A DNA stretch of 64,000 nt. Origin: Siphonodentalium dalli (taxonomy: Eukaryota > Mollusca > Scaphopoda > Gadilida > Siphonodentaliidae). This document shows positions 49,451-59,390 of the stretch, one piece after another. The notes below the pieces were generated by a model. That model worked only from the letters and a program-made list of their open reading frames with translations. It was not told the DNA's origin and ran no database searches. The translations under genes and the position numbers were made by a program. The stretch is from contig CP136068.1 in assembly GCA_032622095.1 (NCBI GenBank), forward strand, positions 4,503,314 to 4,567,313, read 5' to 3'. How positions within the stretch are numbered: the stretch's first letter is position 1; every line of letters begins with the position of its first letter.

Positions 49451-49581
49451 CAGACGAAATGTTTCACTCTTTAGCACTTTACAATGGGGAGATGTTCATT
49501 GAATATCCAGACTTCAGTGGACCAGATCCTTCTTTTTCCTCTGCTGGCCCTGCTGGGATTGATGGAAAGTCTTGCGTTTAG
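49451..49581 (+). CDS. possible terminal exon followed by poly(A) signals
   Basis: Acceptor ATCAATTCTTGTAG at 49437-49450, entry in phase 1, open for 43 codons to TAG at 49579-49581. The peptide (DEMFHSLALYNGEMFIEYPDF, then SGPDPSFSSAGPAGIDG) is compositionally protein-like but not recognised. AATAAA occurs at 49769, 49781 and 49791. Placed about 570 bases before the acidic exon at 50150, it may end the upstream gene, in which case the 50150 exon would belong to the next paralogue. The ARM exon at 20827 ends in phase 0, so at least one missing exon would have to lie between. The acceptor abuts the truncated element 49085-49440, which lowers confidence. Confidence 0.3.
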
Positions 49582-50149
49582 AGTACATGCAATTGTATAT
49601 ATGTCTATAGCCATTAATTCTACATTTATCCACTGAAAATGATCAATTTGATTAGATTGTCAATTAACATGCCCAAAAGTTGTAATTAACTTGCCCAAAA
49701 GTTGTATGGAGGACATTGATAGAACTTCATAGAATGCACGGTATGAAATACTATCACCTGTCAAGGAAAATAAAAATATTAATAAAATTAAATAAAATGT
49801 TTTCCCAGTCAAAGTCACCCTGTGACTCTAAACACAGCCTTTTAATGCACAGTCTGATATATTTTTATTTGGCCATATATTCAATAATTTCAATCAGCAA
49901 ACTCAGGACAATTATGCAAACTGGGGGAGATGGATTCATTGCGACTTGCGAGATTTAAAATTTCTTTTCTTTTCACATTTCACATCAAATGTTATCTTAT
50001 GAGATAGACACATGCAGTCAATATTAAAATACAAACCCTACTTCCATCAAATCCATGTTTAGGCAACAATGTTATGCTCCTTTTAAAATGTCAGACCACA
50101 AAATTTAGATGTAAGACAGCAAATTTACCGGAATTTTTTTTATTTACAG
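49582..50149. other. probable 3' UTR and intergenic or intronic DNA
   Basis: AT-rich. AACATGCCCAAAAGTTGT / AACTTGCCCAAAAGTTGT forms a short tandem pair at 49665-49705. Three AATAAA signals lie at 49769-49796. A T-rich tract (50130-50145) leads to the next acceptor. Confidence 0.4.
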
Positions 50150-50287
50150 CCTTGGATGGAGAGTGAATCAGGATCAATGGAGGAGAATTGTGATAATCAT
50201 GGGTCCGATGTCACGGATACAGAACATATATATAGATATAATATGGACACAGAAAAATGGGAAGATATAGACTGGCGAAAGGTACAG
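50150..50287 (+). CDS. acidic N-terminal-type exon of a second family member
   Basis: Acceptor TTTTTATTTACAG ends at 50149; donor CAG|GTAAGA at 50287/50288. It is 138 bases, phase 0 at both ends, 46 codons without a stop. The peptide is acidic: PWMESESGSMEENCDNHGSD, then a Tyr-rich middle, ending EDIDWRKVQ. It is paralogous to 3242-3501, and the match continues about 60 bases into the intron. Its phase-0 exit fits the phase-0 entry of an exon like 11727-12251, suggesting a second ARM-type gene continues to the right. No such ARM exon is seen before 64 kb, so the partner may lie outside the window or be lost. Confidence 0.55.
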
Positions 50288-50457
50288 GTAAGAATGTTTA
50301 ATCGGGATTAGTTGTTTTTTGGTATGCCGCATTATAAAATATTCTACCAGCCCATGTTACATTGTAGATTTTTGACCCCATGACTTAACTTGAAGAAAAA
50401 TCAGATGGCTATTCTATTGTCTATATCTAAAAAGAGTAGGATCTGTTTATTTGCAAT

Positions 50458-50990
50458 TTTTAGCTCACCTGAGACGAAGTCTCCGGTGGAGCTATAGTCA
50501 TCACTAATCGTCCGTCTAGCCGTCCGTCCATCCATCCGTCCGTCAACAATTCTTTGAACATCTTCTCCTCTGGAACCGTAATGCCGAATTGGTTCATATT
50601 TGGTGTGGATGTACCCTTAGTGACTCACATTCAGATTTGTTAAAATGAGGTCACCAGGTTGATTAGTTGAGAAACCAGGGCTATAACTGATAGTAATTCT
50701 TATGACTTCTCAAGAAATATTGGGCTGATTTAGCTTATATTTGGTACGAAGGGACCTTGGTTGACTGGGGTTCAGATTTGTTCAAATGGGGTCACTGGGT
50801 CAAATAGGGACACAGCCAGGGACATAACTCTAAAAACAAAAAAGTACATTTTTGCATTTTGACCTTTAATTTGTTTTTAGACACATCACAGCCTCATATT
50901 TCTTACCTAGATTTTTCTTAGCACGTTCTTCATCTGTATGGATTTTGGTATTGTTTAGTTAACCCTTTCCACTCTTGTTTTTATATAGAA
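50458..50990. mobile_element. hairpin + (CCGT)n element, third family (TAGCTCACCTGAG)
   Basis: Hairpin TAGCTCACCTGAGACGAAG / TCTCCGGTGGAGCTATAG at 50461-50496, then CCGTCTAGCCGTCCGTCC. The body (GAACATCTTCTCC, ATTTGGTGTGGATGTACC, AATGAGGTCACCAGG) matches 12290-12725. AGCTCACCTGAG-type hairpins of this build are frequent in mollusc DNA. Right border not found; from 50880 it resembles 33120-33240. Confidence 0.5.
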
Positions 50991-51319
50991 TTCATCCAAG
51001 ACAGGATTACTCAAACATTTTTCATCTGATCGACACCAAATTTGGTATATGGATTTTTGACACTTATATGCATATCATGTTCAAATATGGGTTTGCTATG
51101 AACTATGAATTTTTAAGAGAACATGATAACACTGAAGCCTGTATTATTGAAGAAGCCAAGTTATCACAGTGTGGACACCTGATACTCTGGCTGAAGACTG
51201 CTTTCTTGCAGACCAGTTTACCATCTGTCTTTACGTGACATGACATGACATTAGTTAAACACCTATTCTACAAGAATAAATAGGAATAGTCCATTGTTCA
51301 TTTCTTCAAGCCTGGACAT
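50991..51319. repeat. repeat debris
   Basis: Continues the GATCGACACCAAATTTGGTATATG body of the hairpin elements. The 87-codon ORF (50975-51238) reads through it and has no recognisable domain. Confidence 0.35.
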
Positions 51320-51747
51320 AGTGTGTCTGACATTTGCAGAATGAGGTCCCCAGATGGTGAATTTAGTGTTGCTACTCCGTACAACAGACTAGCGTCACCA
51401 AATACACCTACAGGGACCTAATTCTGCTTAGGCCCCATCTTCTGGGAAGTATCCTAAGTATCAAATTGAAATGTTGTTTTAGTTACTTTTTGACTTTTTC
51501 CTACCTGTTCAGTTTCTAATTTCTTAATTTGCAGAAGATAAAATGCATAATTGAGGTGTTCAATGGGTGTGCATCACCAATTTCAACTGTAGAACTTCAA
51601 TCCGTTCCTAGGTTTCTTTGGCCGTTAAGGCCTAATTCAACGGCCTAATCAGACTGAGAATGATTCGGTGATGCTAGCCCGCCTTGCCAAATAGTGTCAT
51701 TAAATTCACCTTTTGGGGACCTTATTCTGCAAATGTCAGACACAATA
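51320..51747. mobile_element. 430-bp MITE with ~45-bp TIRs
   Basis: The left end TGTGTCTGACATTTGCAGAA with AGGTCCCCA...GGTGAATTTA matches the inverted right end (51700-51747). Inside, CGTCACCAAATAC and GATTCGGTGATGCTAG are partly inverse as well. Target duplication unclear. Confidence 0.6.
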
Positions 51748-52660
51748 AATTCATAACTCTTTTTAAAAAATATTTTTTTAGATTGAACACCTTTCTCAAT
51801 TTAACCACAAAATAAATACTAAACAAAAAAATAATAATTTTTGTTGTTTTATATATTTTTTTTAATTTTAATAATATTTAATTCCTTGCTCATATTTAAT
51901 TTTTTGTTTAAACTTATTAGAACAAAACAACTAACACCATTATAACAGCCATCAGGTTGACCACACCAAATTTGATTTAAATCAGTCTAAAATCAAGAAC
52001 ATGCAAACTTTTAAATGGGTGTTGTTGATATTTATTAGAACATTAACATAAATGCAAAATTTAAATTGAAACAATTAAAATGTTGGTATGCAATAAGGAC
52101 AAACATGGCAAAATTTGATGTCAAAATCTGGATTGGCATACAAAAATGGACAATATGAAAACATATATGGCAAAAATGGCAATATCAGAGCAAAAATTAA
52201 CAATAATTTGAAAAAATAGCAAAAATGTACAATTTATGAGGCAAAATTAATTTATGCAATGTAAGCAGAAACAATTACATCAAAACTGGACAAAATATAG
52301 GATAATTAAACAATTGACAGCAAAATAGGACAAACTATATCAAAATTTTGGCAAAAAATGACAAAAATGCATGCAAATTATCAAAAATTAACAATATTCT
52401 CAAAAGTTGGCAATTAATTATATATCAAGTTATTAAGGTGAATCAATACTAGTAATATTCAACAAAATGGGCAATATCAATGCAAAATGGACTAAAATAT
52501 GGATATTTGTCAAAAATATATGAAAAATCTATCAAAAATGGAATTTAATGCAAAATATGGAATTAATTTGATATAGATTATAAATTAATTGGTAATGTTA
52601 GTAATCAATACATTTTATAGCAAAAATGGCAAAAAACGGACAAATATTTATTTTGGACAA
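51748..52660. other. AT-rich stretch with 'CAAAAATGGCAAAA' degenerate repeats
   Basis: From about 52080 the strand is purine-rich and repeats GGCAAAAATGG, GGACAAAATAT and ATCAAAAATTAACAAT in no fixed period. No gene. Confidence 0.45.
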
Positions 52661-52664
52661 AAAT

Positions 52665-53870
52665 GGCAAACAAAAATGATCACAAAATGAAATATATGGT
52701 TGTCACTACTTTTAATTAACACCGCGGCCAACAATTCAGCTGGACGCTGTTTTTAGTGTGATTCGAAGTTGAATTGCGCGCCACATGAGTAGACAAAAAT
52801 GGCTACCCTGCACAGGTTTGTATCCTGTCAGCGACGCCATTTGTAGTAAAGTTGGGAATGGGTTTTATATACTACAATGAATATACAATCTTTTTGTACT
52901 CACACAAATACATTATCAGGAACATGTCAACATCATTTATAACAAATCATCATCAAGCACAGTTAATCAAGTTACTTTTTAGTTCATGTGGTTCCGGTTG
53001 TGGTTCGAGTGTTTCTGATCTTCATCAGGGATTCTCGGCAATGTTTCCCGCAATTGGCCGAATCATACACGTTCCAGATGCGATGATTGGCTGTCCCACA
53101 GTTGTTTACTGCATGGGGTCAAATGTGACGCATTTTGACCGCCTTCAGACGAGGTCATTCATTGTTTACTTTAGCGTCCATGACATCAAATTACAATACC
53201 CAAATTCACTACAGTAAGACATTATTAGACCCTGGGTCTAAAACAATTCATTTTACACCGAATATTGGTTGGAAAATTTAACTACAACATAATTGTATAT
53301 TTGATTTGATTTATAGTCAACACTCGATCGGTCTATGACTTTTATAATCCAATCGTTGAAAATGTTACCAAGATGAGTGAAAGAAAGCTCCATCCCCTTC
53401 TAACTGCCGCCTCGTCCTTGATGAAAGCAACTGATTATTCTGGGGCTCATCTAATCTAAATAAAAATTTCCAACATTCCATAACGCTAAGTATAACATCG
53501 GTCAATAAAGTGGATATAGGATAATATCTGTTTATGTTTACCCATACCATAGTATGGTAAACATAGTGTCGCTGTCCGGATTGACCACTCATCGTTTTTC
53601 CGTCCCTCTGTCTGTCCCTCCGTCTGTCCGTCTGTCCGTCTGTAGACACGATAACTCAAACATTTTCTATCTGATTAAAACCAAATTTCAGCCCAAAATA
53701 CAGATCGAGTTCGAATATGGGTTTGATCCGACTTTTATTTTACAGTGTTATGACCATTTTTCGACGATGAATTCACGCATTCTAGATCTGCCATAACTCA
53801 AACAATTTTTATCTGGTTGGAACCAAACTTGGTATATGAGTTTCTCAGCCCAACATAAAGATTGAGTTTT
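52665..53870. repeat. segmental duplication, copy 1
   Basis: Nearly identical to 58035-59390 over about 1.2 kb, starting GGCAAACAAAAA and running through the hairpin element that begins at 53531. It includes a 15-codon ATG frame (52799-52846, MATLHRFVSCQRRHL) in a good context, CCAAT-type motifs on both strands, and a GTAAGA donor-like site at 53215. The 121-codon frame 52852-53217 is broken in the other copies. It may be the 5' end of a duplicated transcription unit; product unknown. Confidence 0.55.
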
Positions 53871-54258
53871 TACCACACCTCAGCCTTGTGAATTTTTTTA
53901 ACTAGACCAATGGAGATCTCTAAGTCTATGGATGATGGGACTACATTGGATCAAACAGGGCAGAGCTAGGTAATTTAACCCCTTTTACCCATTCCATGTC
54001 TTTTAACCTTTTCCATTAAATAAATAACTATATTATTTTGATATCTCACATGGCAATTTGCAACAACGTGAATAGAACTGCTTGGTGACAGGCTCTAGAT
54101 TGTTATTGCTGGTTATTATGTACATTTGTCATATACTACTTTAGATCATAACAGTATACTCTATAATTCAACATTGCAAGATTATGATTCTGATCATAAC
54201 AATTTACTATCGCCAAGGGATAGTTTAAACATCTGACGATCATGATCGGCCTCTCGTT
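53531..54258. mobile_element. hairpin-ended microsatellite element, copy 4 (short)
   Basis: Ends as in copies 1-3: TTTATGTTTACCCATACC at 53531 and a slightly decayed right hairpin (GACGATCATGATCGGC) with CTCTCGTT ending at 54258. It is 728 bp, so most of the body is deleted. Confidence 0.6.
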
Positions 54259-54301
54259 TGTTGCAGTTACCATTCGATGTGATGAATACTACCCGTAAAA
54301 C

Positions 54302-54388
54302 AGTTTGCGATTACAAAACGTGTACCGGTACGGGCGGGTAGCTACCCGTACGCATACCCGTACCCGTACTGGTTTGAAATCGCAAACT
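54302..54388. repeat. 87-base hairpin with TACCCG repeats
   Basis: Arms AGTTTGCGATT / AATCGCAAACT enclose GGTACGGGCGGGTAGC and TACCCGTACGCATACCCG, themselves complementary. No flanking duplication. Confidence 0.6.
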
Positions 54389-54746
54389 CGCTAATAATTG
54401 GTTAAGTCACAAAATCATATATAGACTATATACGATTCAAAGCGTCGGCTTTGGTTCGTTACAAACATTTATTTAATCAATTTGTATTGCCCACTCTCTC
54501 AACTATCGTTCGTTGGGGCATGGCATCTGCCACACTTGGCGTTGCACTTGTTAATATATTTGATTCTTTTCACTTTCATTATATTGTACTGAGTATATAT
54601 TTTGATGTCCCCTCCAAAATTAGTTGCCCCCGCTGTCCTTTTTCTCACCCTGTGTATATATGCACTCTAAAATTTTCAGCATCATTCAAATTTCTCTATT
54701 CAGTAACTTTCTTCAATATAAATTTCTCACTGATTTTCAATATTAG
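54389..54746. other. non-coding stretch
   Basis: Carries a 106-codon ORF (54451-54771) rich in Phe/Ile/Ser that reads into the hairpin of the next element. No family recognised; judged chance. Confidence 0.35.
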
Positions 54747-55752
54747 CTCAACTTTACTTTGTAAAGTTTGAGCTATTGCCATGACTTTGTCGTCCGTCGT
54801 CCGTGTGTGCGTATGTGTGTGTGTGCGTGTGTGATGCGTCAACAATTTCCTTTAGCACGGGCTACAGGTTAATGAACATTCAATAAGACACCAATTGAAT
54901 ATTCTTACAGATTATAGGTGATGCATTATTTTGAAAATCAATGTGGCAGATAATATTGCCAGGAACCTTATTTTCCCATCTGTTCATATTGTCATGGTTG
55001 ACTGAATTTTGGGGACCACAGAGTGCTTAAAAGATTAACAGTGAAGGTTATGTGTTTTAGTCTGCAAGCTACTTGTAAAATATTGTTATGTCTTGAAACC
55101 ATTTGATTCAGTGTTACTTTCCTTTATATTAACAATGGTAATCTTTTCGATTTAGGGATCATTGGGGCCAGCATCTGCACCATATAATAGCTGTATAACA
55201 TGGCTGTATAACATTATATAGATAACACTTTTGAATTGTATAAACTACATGCATTTTTGACATGATTGATAAACAAATAACTGGGAAGAATGGGGGGGGG
55301 GGGGGGTCATTAAAGTTCAAATTAAATATGAGATGGAATCCCACATGTTGTTCTAAGCAGTCTGGCTTGTCAACTAATTATAATTTCTCTTTAGAAGTGA
55401 ATGAGATTTGAATAGCTGTAGGTCAAAAGTGGCAGAGATAGATATTTAATAGTTTTGCTTCCAATGAGTTAACTTCAACTTATAAACATATCTTCAGAAA
55501 TAACTAAACCATTGGATCTCACATAGAGAGGTCCTTGGATGAATAAGGATAGAGTTATTAGATTTAGAACACCCCCGTCGCAACCACAAATACTTTAACT
55601 CCTTCTTAAGACAAATTATTTGAGCTATTGAATTCAAGATGGTGCTGATATATGGATACCTGTGTTCATATCTTTGATAAATTATCAGTTATAGCTAATC
55701 GCTATCGCCCGGGTATGGGTTAAACATCTGCCGATCGTGATCGGCCTCTCCT
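54747..55752. mobile_element. chimeric hairpin element
   Basis: The left 120 bases (TTAGCTCAACTTTAC hairpin, CCGTCGTCCGTGTGTGCG, GCACGGGCTACAGG) belong to the family starting at 24354. From 54868 to the end it is a near copy of 47466-48345, the right part of the other family, including the GCCGATCGTGATCGGC hairpin. The last bases are CTCTCCTT instead of CTCTCGTT. The G-run near 55292 and C-run near 55570 differ in length from the other copy. Confidence 0.65.
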
Positions 55753-56130
55753 TAGTTCATGTGGTTCTGGTCGTGGTTTGAGTGTTTCTAATCTTCATCG
55801 GGGATTCTCGGCGATGTTTCCCGGAATTGGCCGAATCATACACGTTCCAGATGCGATGATTGGCTGTCCCACAGTTGTTTACTGGGGTCAAATGTGACGC
55901 ATTTTTACCGCCTTCAGACGAGGTCATTCGGTGTTTATTTTAGCATCCACGACGTAAAATTACAATACCCAAATTCACTACACACCACCCAGTTTTATTT
56001 TGAAAAGAATGAATTCACATTGCTTGCCAAAATAGGTGGAGTGTACTGTGACTATATGAGTCAAAAACCCCGACGTCGCAAAAATAGGATTACCAGGTTT
56101 TCCGATCATAATTTGAACCAGTGATTAGGT
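55753..56130 (+). repeat. third copy of the 52980-53210 unit, diverging at a donor-like site
   Basis: Matches 52980-53210 and 58372-58707 up to TTCACTACA at about 55982. There the other two copies continue GTAAGAC and this one continues CACCACCCAG with a frame running to TGA at 56122-56124 (FYFEKNEFTLLAKIGG...). Upstream, a 4-base deletion (TTTACTGGGGTC versus TTTACTGCATGGGGTC) shifts the frame, so the long shared frame is not preserved. It could be a processed copy of a transcribed unit, or coincidence. Confidence 0.4.
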
Positions 56131-56199
56131 TCTTCATTACTACAATCAGGTTACCCGCTCTGTCACTATTGTTTTTTGGAATTATTTAAGAGAGATACT

Positions 56200-56877
56200 G
56201 GCTTGGGTATTTCAAGCCTTTGATTTTATACAGTTTGGTTTGGTGTTTCAAACCTGTTGACACTTTTTAGCTTTTGACACTTTATATAACTTGAATTGGT
56301 TTGGTGTTTCAAACCTTTTGGCATTGTATAAATTGGTTTGATCTTAGATAAACTACTGACATGTATGCAACTGGCGCCTGGTTTGGAATTTCAAACCTTT
56401 TGAGATTATGTACAATCTGGTTTGGTATTTCAAACCTTAAATGTACCGGTATACAACAGTTACTGGCTAAGTTGACTTTGTTTTTCAAGTCATTTATATA
56501 AATAGTTTATATAGGCTTGTACCGCTCTCTCATGTCAAATTTACATATTCATAGCAAGGTACAAAATAGTTTAAATACATACATGTACATTTGTGCATGT
56601 TTGGATTAGCCCTACAAATTGGCCTCTATACTTTGAAAGTGTCGTCTTGACAGACATTTACTTGCATATTAACCGTCACCATATATGAGTATTTTGGAAT
56701 AATATAGACCTTATTAGAATTCACAAATTTTTATTGGTGATTTAGTAATTGAACATTTTGTACATGCACCCTTTAATGCTGGTTCAGTTGTTTGAACCTA
56801 TTTCATTAGAAGGATCATTGTGCAAATTATTGTGCAATCACCATGATTCTGTTGATCCAGGCTTGGTGATTCAAGTC
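56200..56877 (+). repeat. array of eight 18-19-nt hairpins
   Basis: Hairpins of 6-base stem, 6-base loop, 6-base stem lie at 56200-56218 (7-base loop), 56237-56254, 56298-56315, 56380-56397, 56419-56436, 56474-56491, 56781-56798 and 56860-56877. Stems are GGTTTG/CAAACC four times, GGCTTG/CAAGCC, GACTT/AAGTC (with one terminal mismatch), GGTTCA/TGAACC and GGCTTG/CAAGTC (a G-T pair in DNA terms, wobble in RNA). Loops are T-rich, e.g. GTGTTT, GTATTT, GAATTT. The first six are about 40-80 bases apart; then a gap of about 290 bases precedes the last two. No protein-coding signal overlaps. Confidence 0.65.
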
Positions 56878-57251
56878 TTTTAAATCAACTGATGTACACT
56901 GGACACTGGATTGGTGACCAATCGTTCTATGTCAGTGGCGATTGAGTCATTCTTTAATCGACTCCTTGAATTTTTTTTCTTCTCCAATTTAAAGGGAACA
57001 TCCATTCATACTGAAATAGATAACACATATATCTGTTATCACTGTTAGGGTGAGATGAGTTAACTCGAATATGGTAAATTGGTAGCCATACTTAATTATT
57101 TCATCTCTTTTGTTTTATAGCATGGGAAATAATGGCATGGGCTTCATCACTTGTTTAATGTGAATGGATCTGAATTGTATTCACTTTTGGTTTAATCTGA
57201 AATGAGGATTCCAGTCATTTGTCGACTGACTTGGTCAGTCTTTAATTGACT
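56878..57251. other. non-coding stretch with a duplicated ~70-base segment
   Basis: ATTGAGTCATTCTTTAATCG...CAATTTAAAGGGAACATCC at 56939-57010 resembles 57228-57295. GACTGACTTGGTCAGTC at 57225-57241 is a further perfect hairpin. No gene. Confidence 0.4.
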
Positions 57252-57830
57252 CTATTTTTTCCTCCAATTTAAAGCGAACATCCATTCATCATATTTGGAT
57301 GGATCGTGGTGCTGATCAGCAAATTGACTGATCTTTTCATTTGAACCGTCATACAATGGCAATTTATCAGATTTCTTGTTTGTGGAACCGTTAACAAAAC
57401 TTTTAGCTTCTGATTGATTGAAAGATTGGTGGACATTTGTCAATTTGTGGGACATTATTGGTACCATGACCCAATGTTTCCGTCAAGTTTAGATTTTCCA
57501 TTCTGAATTTATATTTTTAACATCTGACAGATAGCCATGACTCATTTCATTTGTGTGGGCTTTATTTTGGATCATTCCACTTCTATTATTGCGGAATATT
57601 TCACATATTTGCTCCAGATCATTTTTGTCATTGTCTGGTTTTGTTATGTCTGGTTCTTTCAGACTTATTTTATCACATGTCATTGCGGTAAGACTGGTTG
57701 CTTCATTTTCATGTCATTTTATGGGTAACTTTTCAGGATTTAGTCAGAAATATGGCTTGTTGCCATTCATCGGAAAGCTCTCACAGACAATTTGTGTGAC
57801 AATTTGTGAAGGTAATAATAAGTTGTAGAT
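57252..57830 (-). pseudogene. possible decayed coding region, minus strand
   Basis: Three adjacent minus-strand frames give hydrophilic, protein-like peptides: KISLKEPDITKPDNDKNDLE...ICEIFRNNRSG (57683-57489), MENLNLTETLGHGTNNVPQ in another frame, and KSFVNGSTNKKSDKLPLYDG...DPSKYDEWMFALNW (57467-57252). Two further in-frame TGA codons lie upstream. The composition and relay of frames look like a gene broken by indels, but I recognise no family and chance is not excluded. Confidence 0.25.
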
Positions 57831-58034
57831 GATGGACCATTGATTGTTATGCTTCGTTAATACCTGTATATATACCAATTTTTTTTGCTATCAGATGAAA
57901 AATGGTTGGAACCAAACTTGGTATATGAGTTTCTCAGCCCAACATACAGATTGAGTTCGAATATGGGTTTGATCTGATTTTTTTAATGGAGTTATGGCCC
58001 TTTGACATATAATTTACACATGCTTCGATAATAC

Positions 58035-59390
58035 AATTAATACAAAAATGGCAAACAAAAAGGATCACAAAATGAAATATATGGTTGTAACTAATTTTAA
58101 TTAACATCTCGGTCAACAATTCAGCTGGACGCTGTTTTAGCGTGATTCAAAGTTGAATTGCACGCCACGTGAGTAGACAAAAATGGCTACCCTGCACAGG
58201 TTTGTATCCTGTCATCGACGCCAATTGTAGTAAAGTTGGGAATGGGTTTTATATACTACAATGAATATTATAGAACAATCTTTTTGTACTCCCACAAATA
58301 CATTATCAGGAACATGTCAACATCATTTATAACAAATCATCATCAAGCACAGTTAATCAAGTTACTTTTTAGTTCATGTGGTTCCGGTTGTGGTTCGAGT
58401 GTTTCTGATCTTCATCGGAGATTCTCGGCAATGTTTCCCGGAATTGGCCGAATCATACACGTTCCAGATGCGATGATTGGCTGTCCCACTGTTGTTTGCT
58501 GAATGGGGTCAAATGTGACGCATTGTGACCGCCTTGGCTGTCCCACTGTTTACTGCATGGGGTCAAATGTGATGCATTTTGACCGCCTTGGCTGTCCCAC
58601 TGTTTACTGCATGGGGTTAAATGTGACGCATTTTGACCGCCTTCAGACGAGGTCATTGTTTACTTGAGCATCCATGACGTAAAATTACAATACCCAAATT
58701 CTCTACAGTAAGACATTATTAGACCCTGGGTCTAAAACAATTCATTTTACACCGAATATTGGTTGGAAAATTTAACTACAACATAATTGTATATTTGATT
58801 TGATTTATAGTCAACACTCGATCGGTCTATGACTTTTAAAATCCAATCGTTGAAAATGTTACCAAGATGAGTGAAAGAAAAGCGCCATCCCCTTCCAACT
58901 GCCGCCTCGTCCTTGATGAAAGCAACTGATTATTCTGGGGCTCATCTAATCTAAATAAAAATTTCCAACATTCCATAACGCTAAGTATTACATCGGTCAA
59001 TAAAGTGGATAACAATCTATCTATAGGATAATATCTGTTTATGTTTACCCATACCATAGTAAACATAGTGTCGCTGTCCGGATTGACCACTCGTTGATTC
59101 TCCGTCCATCTGTCTGTCCCTCCATCTGTCCGTCTTTAGACACTTTACATGTAATGCGATAACTCAAACATTTTCTATCTGATTAAAAATAAATTTCAGC
59201 CCAAAATACAGATTGAGTTCGAATATGGGTTTGATCAGACTTTTTTTTACAGTGTTATGACCATTTTTCGACGATGAATTCACGCATTCTAGATCTGCCA
59301 TAACTCCCACATTTTTTATCTGATTGGAACCAAACTTGGTATATGAGTTTCTCTGCCCAACATAAAGATTGAGTTCGAATATGGATTTGA
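58035..59390. repeat. segmental duplication, copy 2
   Basis: Counterpart of 52665-53870. It retains the 15-codon ATG frame (58183-58230) with two base changes and includes the start of a fifth hairpin element at 59038 (the palindrome shortened by a few bases). It carries an extra local triplication at 58479-58645. Confidence 0.7.
58479..58645 (+). repeat. 54-57-bp tandem triplication
   Basis: GGCTGTCCCACTG begins at 58479, 58536 and 58590, each followed by CTG(C/A)ATGGGGT and TTTTGACCGCC or similar. Only one unit exists in the sister copies, so it arose after the segmental duplication. The Ser/Gln-rich minus-strand frame (58453-58656) is a by-product. Confidence 0.85.

Noticed and set aside
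52852-53217. 121-residue ORF with CGSGCGSSVSDLH and HVPDAMIGCPTVVY, repeated at 58236-58502 and 55.75 kb
   Set aside because: A 4-base deletion and a stop interrupt it in the sister copies, and it has no recognisable domain; more likely non-coding or promoter sequence.
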